Below are positions 59,844-64,000 of a DNA stretch of 64,000 nt, piece by piece. Below the pieces are notes generated by a model that did no database searches, was not told the DNA's origin, and saw only the letters and a list, made by a program, of their open reading frames with translations. Origin of the DNA: Kitasatospora cheerisanensis KCTC 2395 (GTDB lineage Bacteria; Actinomycetota; Actinomycetes; Streptomycetales; Streptomycetaceae); the NCBI RefSeq assembly GCF_000696185.1, contig NZ_KK853997.1, positions 6,677,245-6,741,244 of the forward strand, in the 5' to 3' direction. A program made the translations under genes and the position numbers. Position 1 is the stretch's first letter. The number at the start of each line of letters is the position of its first letter.

Positions 59844-61037
59844 TCACAGGAAAGCGCGTCCCTCGCCGCGGTAGGTGGGGACCTCGTCGACGATGCGGTC
59901 CCCGTCCACCAGGTGCAGCCGGTCGACCCGTTCGCACAGTTCGCCGGCCTTGGCGTGCCGGAACCAGACCCGGTCCCCGAGGCGCAGCGCGTCGGCCGCC
60001 GGGCCGGCCAGCGGGGTCTGGACCTCGCCCGCGCCCTCCTGGGGGAGCAGGCGAAGTCCCCTCGGGTGGACGGGAGTCGGCAGCCGGTCCGGCCCGGCGG
60101 GGCCGGAGGCCGTCCAGCCGCCGCCGAGGACGGTGACCAGCCCGGGCGCGGGCCGGCGGACCACGGTGAGCGCGAAGTACGCGGCCGGGACGGGGTCGAA
60201 GGCGCGGTAGTGGTCGAACAGCGCGGGCGCGAACAGGCCTGAGCCGGCGGCCAGTTCGGTGACGGCGTCCTCCGCCGAGGTGCGCTCCAGGCTGCCCGTG
60301 CCGCCGCCGTTGACGAACTCCAGCGGCGCCAGGCCGAGGACGGCGCGCACCGCCTCGGCCCGCCGCCGGGCCAGCTCCCGCGCCGAGGCCCGCTGGACCA
60401 GCCGCACCCCGGCCCGGTGCAGCGGCGAGCCCGGCCGGTCGTCGGCGAGCCCGGCGATCTGGCCCTCGTACGACATCACGCCGACCAGTCGCAGCCGCGG
60501 CCGGGCGAGCACGGCGCGGGCCAACTCCCGTGCCGCGTCCGGCGCGTGCAGCGGGGAGCGGCGCATGCCGAGGTGGACCTTGCCGCCGAGCAGGCGCAGC
60601 GAGGCGTCGAGGTCCAGGCAGATCCGCAGCGGGGGACCGTCCGGGCCCGCCGCCGCGCAGATCAGCTCCAGGTGCTCGACCGAGTCGGCCATCAGCACGA
60701 CCCTGGCCGCCGCCCGCTCGTCGGCGGCGAGTTCGCGCAGCGGCTCGGCGTCGGCGCACGGGTAGCCGACCAGGACGTCCCCGCGGTCCTCGTCGAGGGT
60801 GCGGGCCAGCCAGAGCGCCTCGGGCAGGGTGAACGCCATGACGCCGCGGAAGCCCGGCGTCCGCAGCACCCGGTCGATCAGCTCCCGGCAGCGCACCGAC
60901 TTGCTGGCCAGCCGGATCGGTTTGCCGCCGGCCCGGCGGGCGAGCTGCGCGGCGTTGGTGCGCAGCGCCGCCAGGTCGACGACGGCGAAGGGCGGACGCA
61001 GCCCGGCCGTCGCCCGCTGGAGTCGTTCGGTGGTCAT
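59844..61037 (-). CDS. PLP-dependent amino acid deaminase/aldolase (D-threonine aldolase-like fold)
   Basis: The 397-residue protein has the alanine-racemase-type barrel with the PLP lysine in IRLASKSVRCRELIDRVL, then GYPCADAEPLREL, VHLGMRRSPLH, VMSYEGQIAGL and EFVNGGGTGSLERTS. The C-terminal domain has VWFRHAKAGELCERVDRL, whose His and Cys bind the metal as in D-serine dehydratase and D-threonine aldolase. The Streptomyces group that neighbours FAD lactone oxidases fits well; the real substrate is not proven. AAGGG lies six bases before the ATG at 61037. Confidence 0.88.
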   Translation of the reverse strand: MTTERLQRATAGLRPPFAVVDLAALRTNAAQLARRAGGKPIRLASKSVRCRELIDRVLRTPGFRGVMAFTLPEALWLARTLDEDRGDVLVGYPCADAEPLRELAADERAAARVVLMADSVEHLELICAAAGPDGPPLRICLDLDASLRLLGGKVHLGMRRSPLHAPDAARELARAVLARPRLRLVGVMSYEGQIAGLADDRPGSPLHRAGVRLVQRASARELARRRAEAVRAVLGLAPLEFVNGGGTGSLERTSAEDAVTELAAGSGLFAPALFDHYRAFDPVPAAYFALTVVRRPAPGLVTVLGGGWTASGPAGPDRLPTPVHPRGLRLLPQEGAGEVQTPLAGPAADALRLGDRVWFRHAKAGELCERVDRLHLVDGDRIVDEVPTYRGEGRAFL

Positions 61038-61101
61038 GGGCGGCCCTTCGGTCGGCTGCGCGGGCTCCTGCTCGGTGCCGGTCACCCTGACTTGTTCAGC
61101 T

Positions 61102-61136
61102 GTCCAAGTCAAGCGTTCAGGTCTCTTGACTTGGAC
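61102..61136. promoter_or_regulatory. perfect 12-bp inverted repeat in the divergent promoter
   Basis: GTCCAAGTCAAG (61102-61113) and CTTGACTTGGAC (61125-61136) are exact inverted copies 11 bases apart, in the gap between the aldolase and the lactone oxidase. TTGACT in each arm could be a -35 box. Centre spacing of 23 bases fits a dimeric repressor such as TetR. Confidence 0.6.
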
Positions 61137-61188
61137 GAGCGTCCGGCCCCACGCTTCCCCCCATCAACGAGCCGAGAGGACACCGGAG

Positions 61189-62550
61189 ATGACACCGGTC
61201 ACGACACCCGAGTGGCGCAACTGGGCGGGCAACGAGCAGGCGCGGCCGGCCCGGGTGGCACACCCCCGGGACGCCGAGGAGGTCGCCGCCGAGATCACCG
61301 TCGCCGTCCGGGACGGACACCGGGTCAAGGCCGTCGGCGCCGGACACTCCTTCAGCCCGGCCGCCGTCGCCCCGGGCGTCCAGCTGCGGCTGGACCGGCT
61401 GGACCGGCTGGTCTCGGTCGACCCCGCCACCGGCCTGGTCACCGTCGGCGCGGGCATGCCGCTGTGGAAGCTCAACCCGCTGCTGGCCGAACACGGCCTG
61501 GCGATGGAGATCCTCGGCGACATCGACCGGCAGACCGTCTCCGGCGCGGTCTCCACCGGCACCCACGGCTCCGGCCTGCGCTTCGGCGGCATCGCCACCC
61601 AGCTGCGCGCCCTCCGGCTCGCCCTCGCCGACGGCACGGTGGTCCACTGCTCGCCCACCGAACGGCCCGAGCTGTTCGCCGCCGCCCGGGTCGGCCTCGG
61701 CGCGCTCGGCGTGATCACCGAAGTGACGCTCCAGTGCGTGCCGCTGTTCGCGCTGCACGCCCGCGACACCGCGATGCCGATCGCCGACGTCCTCGGACAG
61801 CTCCCCGAACTCGCCGCCGCCAACGACCACTTCGAGTTCTTCTGGTTCCCGCACAGCGAGACCGCGCTGACCCGCCGCTTCACCCGGCTGCCCGGCAGCA
61901 CCCCGCTGCGCCCGGTCCCCGCCCTCACCCGCCGGCTGGACGAGGCCCTGAACGGCCCCGGCTTCGAGGCGATGTGCCGGATCGGCACCCGCTTCCCGGC
62001 CGCCGTCCGGCCGATCGCCCGGTTCGCCGCGAAGGCCATGTCCGCCCGCGAATGGACCGACCTGTCCTACCGGGTCTTCGCCTCGCCCCGCGAAGTCCGC
62101 TTCCTGGAAGGCGAGTTCGCCATCCCCCGGGAGCACGCGACGGCGGCGCTGCGGGAGATCCGGCAGTGGATCGACCGCCACGACGAACGGGTGTCCTTCC
62201 CGCTGGAGGTCCGGTTCGTCGCCGCCGACGACATCTGGCTGTCCACCGCGTACGGGCGGGAGAACTGCTACATCGCCTTCCACCAGTACCACCGGATGCC
62301 CCACCGGCGGTACTTCGAGGCCTGCGAGCGGATCCTCGCCGACCACGGCGGCCGCCCGCACTGGGGCAAGATGCACACCCTTGACGCGGCGGCCCTGCGG
62401 CCGCGCTACGAGCGCTTCGACGAGTTCACCGCCCTGCGCGACACCCTCGACCCCGCCGGCGTCTTCGCCAACCCGTACCTGGACCGCGTCCTCGGCCTCG
62501 CCCCCGACGCCACGCCCACCGCACTCGGCGCCGCCGCGCTCGGACGCTGA
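61189..62550 (+). CDS. FAD-linked oxidoreductase, D-arabinono-1,4-lactone oxidase family
   Basis: The 453-residue protein has an N-terminal FAD_binding_4 domain: VKAVGAGHSFSPAAVAPGVQ, ATGLVTVGAGMPLWKLNPLL and GAVSTGTHGSGLRFGG. The C-terminal ALO domain ends HWGKMHTLDAAALRPRYERF and FANPYLDRVLG, family hallmarks. Members oxidise aldonolactones or alditols with O2, producing H2O2, or participate in sugar-alcohol breakdown. It is divergent from the aldolase across the 12-bp inverted repeat, and both are probably controlled together. The last codon is followed by a triple 16-base repeat. Confidence 0.92.
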   Translation: MTPVTTPEWRNWAGNEQARPARVAHPRDAEEVAAEITVAVRDGHRVKAVGAGHSFSPAAVAPGVQLRLDRLDRLVSVDPATGLVTVGAGMPLWKLNPLLAEHGLAMEILGDIDRQTVSGAVSTGTHGSGLRFGGIATQLRALRLALADGTVVHCSPTERPELFAAARVGLGALGVITEVTLQCVPLFALHARDTAMPIADVLGQLPELAAANDHFEFFWFPHSETALTRRFTRLPGSTPLRPVPALTRRLDEALNGPGFEAMCRIGTRFPAAVRPIARFAAKAMSAREWTDLSYRVFASPREVRFLEGEFAIPREHATAALREIRQWIDRHDERVSFPLEVRFVAADDIWLSTAYGRENCYIAFHQYHRMPHRRYFEACERILADHGGRPHWGKMHTLDAAALRPRYERFDEFTALRDTLDPAGVFANPYLDRVLGLAPDATPTALGAAALGR

Positions 62551-62583
62551 CGCGCTCGGACGGTGACGCGCTCGGACGCTGAC
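62536..62583. repeat. three 16-bp tandem repeats, each with a TGA in a different frame
   Basis: GCGCTCGGACGCTGAC at 62536-62551 recurs at 62552-62567 (one change) and at 62568-62583. The first copy contains the oxidase stop codon. Because 16 is one more than a multiple of three, the three TGA triplets (62548, 62564, 62580) stop all three forward frames. Confidence 0.8.
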
Positions 62584-62592
62584 GCGGCGTCA
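62580..62592. repeat. TGACGNNNCGTCA palindrome after the lactone oxidase
   Basis: TGACGCGGCGTCA begins in the third 16-bp repeat unit. The right TCA would end a 22-codon minus-strand ORF (62590-62658). Confidence 0.55.
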
Positions 62593-62693
62593 GTCGTCGG
62601 CCGCGACCAGCAGCACGAGGGTGAGGTGGGTGAGCGCAGGGGGCATGCCGATCAGCATGGTCCACGGCTCCGCCCGTTCGCTGTCCGGGGGCC

Positions 62694-63461
62694 TCAGTCC
62701 GCTTGCGGGGCGGCGTCCTCGGAGCGGGTCGCGCGGGTCGCGTGCCGCAGGCGCAGGCCCGAGATCAGGGCAGCCGTCAGCACGCCGAGCGAGACGACGG
62801 CGACGACGAGCCCGGCCTTGAACGACTCGTTGACGTGCTGACCGTTGCCCTCCGGGGCGGGCAGGCCGGCGCTCGCCACGGCCGGCAGGAAGAACAGGAC
62901 CGTGCCCGTCAGCGCCAGCAGGACGCAGTTCAGCCTTTTCGGGGGCGAGAGCCGGGCGGAGAGCCGGACGCCGGTGGCGAGCAGCAGTGCGCAGCCCAGC
63001 GCGGGCAGCACGGTGTAGGTCAGCCACTCGTGGAGCAGCGGTGCCCAGTACCACTCGGCCTCGGGGCGGGGCCACTCGTAGTAGTAGAGCGTCCTGGGCT
63101 GCGGCGTCCCGAGGAAGTCGCGGATCGAGCCCGGCAGCAGGCCCGCCACCAGGGCGGCGAGCGCCGTCGGGGCGAACGGGCGGCGCTCGGCCGCACCGAT
63201 CAGACGGAGGGTCAGCGCGGCGACCCAGCCGGCCAGGGCGCCGAAGAACACGCCCTTCGCCGCGCCGTACCCGATCGGAGTCCACACGTTCCACGGGTAG
63301 TTGAGCAGGTGGTCGGCCCGCCAGTTCCCCGCCAGCCCCCAGGCGAGCGCGCCCGCCGCCACACCCCACGGCACCACGCCCGCCGCCCGCCGGGACCGGG
63401 CCGCACCGGCCGGGCCCTGCTCCGGGAGTGTCGCCGCCGCGCCCGCCACCGTCTCCGCCAT
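62694..63461 (-). CDS. integral membrane protein of unknown function, 255 aa
   Basis: About six hydrophobic segments are visible, for example GVAAGALAWGLAGNW, GVFFGALAGWVAALTLRLIG, ALAALVAGLLPGSIRD, TVLPALGCALLLATGVRLSA, VLLALTGTVLFFLPAVASAG and LVVAVVSLGVLTAALISGL. The loop RTLYYYEWPRPEAEWYWAPL is aromatic-rich. I start it at the ATG at 63461; a longer in-frame start at 63503 adds a basic tail. No family is recognised. Confidence 0.72.
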   Translation of the reverse strand: MAETVAGAAATLPEQGPAGAARSRRAAGVVPWGVAAGALAWGLAGNWRADHLLNYPWNVWTPIGYGAAKGVFFGALAGWVAALTLRLIGAAERRPFAPTALAALVAGLLPGSIRDFLGTPQPRTLYYYEWPRPEAEWYWAPLLHEWLTYTVLPALGCALLLATGVRLSARLSPPKRLNCVLLALTGTVLFFLPAVASAGLPAPEGNGQHVNESFKAGLVVAVVSLGVLTAALISGLRLRHATRATRSEDAAPQAD

Positions 63462-63586
63462 CGCCCCGGTCCGCCCTGTCGCTCGTGCTGGCCCGCGACG
63501 CACGGCCGCGCCCGGTACGCGGGACGACGCAGGCTCGGGCCGGGCAGTTCCCCGCCGGGCCTGCGGGGCGGGCGCCGGTGGCGCCG

Positions 63587-64000
63587 CTACTGCGGACGGG
63601 CCGTCAGGGCCGTTCCGATGGCGGCCAGGTCGGGCTTGAGGAAGCCGGGGCCGCTGGCGCCGTTGGGGGCGAAGGTCTTGATGTCGATGTCGACGGTGAC
63701 GCCGGCGGGGCCGTCGTCGATGTTCTCGACGCCGCCGAGGAAGTAGACGCAGTGCTCACCGGCCGGCTGCTGGCCGAGCGCGATGTCCTCCCACGGCCAG
63801 TCCGCCGCGTCGGCGCTCTCCAGGTCGACCAGGTGCGTCAGGCAGATCCGGGCCAGGTGCGGGGCCAGTTGGCCGGCCAGGGTGGTGAGGGCGGCGAAGG
63901 TGGGGGCGGCCGGCCACAGGGTGGTGATCGGGCGGGGCCGGCCGGTGAAGTCGAAGAAGGTGAAGGTGTGGCGCTCGCCGACGTGGTGGACGGTCCCCGC
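63587..64000 (-). CDS. hypothetical protein, N-terminus beyond the window edge
   Basis: The minus-strand frame is open from the window edge to a TAG at 63587-63589, giving the last 137 residues. Visible parts include HTFTFFDFTGRPRPITTLWP, AALTTLAGQLAPHLARICLT, DAADWPWEDIALGQQPAGEH and ENIDDGPAGVTVDIDIKTFA. It is soluble with an acidic, aromatic middle. The codon bias is clearly coding. I do not recognise the family. Confidence 0.65.
   Translation of the reverse strand, partial: AGTVHHVGERHTFTFFDFTGRPRPITTLWPAAPTFAALTTLAGQLAPHLARICLTHLVDLESADAADWPWEDIALGQQPAGEHCVYFLGGVENIDDGPAGVTVDIDIKTFAPNGASGPGFLKPDLAAIGTALTARPQ

Noticed and set aside
62590..62658. A 22-codon hydrophobic minus ORF ending in the palindrome
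   Set aside because: No ribosome site and too short to judge; it may only reflect the palindrome supplying a stop.
1..64000. tRNA, rRNA and phage attachment sites
   Set aside because: I looked for cloverleaf-like patterns with GGTTCGAATC-type arms and for integrase genes and saw none.

Overview
The window is very GC-rich DNA (third codon positions almost all G or C). Its gene content points to the actinobacterial family Streptomycetaceae (Streptomyces or a close relative such as Kitasatospora). The markers are a histidine-kinase-like/roadblock/DUF742/GTPase conservon, an ATP-binding/XRE/DUF397 trio, two mycothiol-type DinB-fold proteins, an FHA plus Ser/Thr kinase pair and a LAL-type LuxR regulator. 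I see no rRNA, tRNA, CRISPR array, prophage or complete insertion sequence.

Layout. 1-3080: a cut-off membrane-protein tail, a broken small gene, a DinB-fold enzyme, the ATP-binding/XRE/DUF397 regulatory trio and a MITE-like inverted-repeat element. 3152-10388: a LuxR regulator followed by a tight block of three paralogous SRPBCC proteins, an MFS exporter and a carotenoid-cleavage-type oxygenase; this is the most likely undescribed pathway here. 10503-14357: an FHA protein, a membrane kinase with an external I36-like domain, a secreted protein and an unknown protein. 14436-18388: C4-dicarboxylate transporter dctA divergent from a CitA/CitB-type two-component system, with a Crp-like site between them. 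19205-22140: an iron-box-controlled diaminobutyrate transaminase/decarboxylase pair. 22127-27784: an IMPase, nested tandem repeats, then a MerR regulator divergent from a Baeyer-Villiger monooxygenase/hydrolase/SDR operon. 27900-37711: a secreted amidohydrolase-like enzyme with a discoidin domain, an SDR, an ABC exporter, an acyltransferase, a two-domain teichoic-acid-type glycosyltransferase/polymerase and a membrane protein. 38046-46004: small proteins, YjbQ, a zinc ribbon, a hydrolase, SbcC/SbcD, a NUDIX enzyme and a DinB-fold enzyme. 46534-50612: a secreted SGNH esterase, a secreted polysaccharide deacetylase and an acyl-CoA synthetase. 50942-56375: the conservon, then two tiny ORFs with a hairpin, then a winged-helix regulator. 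56433-64000: small conserved proteins, an esterase, a TetR regulator, a PLP aldolase divergent from an FAD lactone oxidase, a membrane protein and a cut-off gene.

Two cross-cutting observations matter for reading the annotation. First, about a dozen otherwise sound genes are each broken by what looks like one missing base in a G/C run (decarboxylase, MerR, SDR end, zinc ribbon, hydrolase, SbcC twice, NUDIX, conservon kinase tail, GTPase, a small protein, an esterase). This pattern suggests consensus errors in the assembly more than mass gene decay. I mark such genes as interrupted and give the corrected span. Second, a 13-bp palindrome TGACGNNNCGTCA occurs exactly eight times, mostly at gene 3' ends with its arms supplying TGA stop codons; chance would give about 0.05 in 64 kb.
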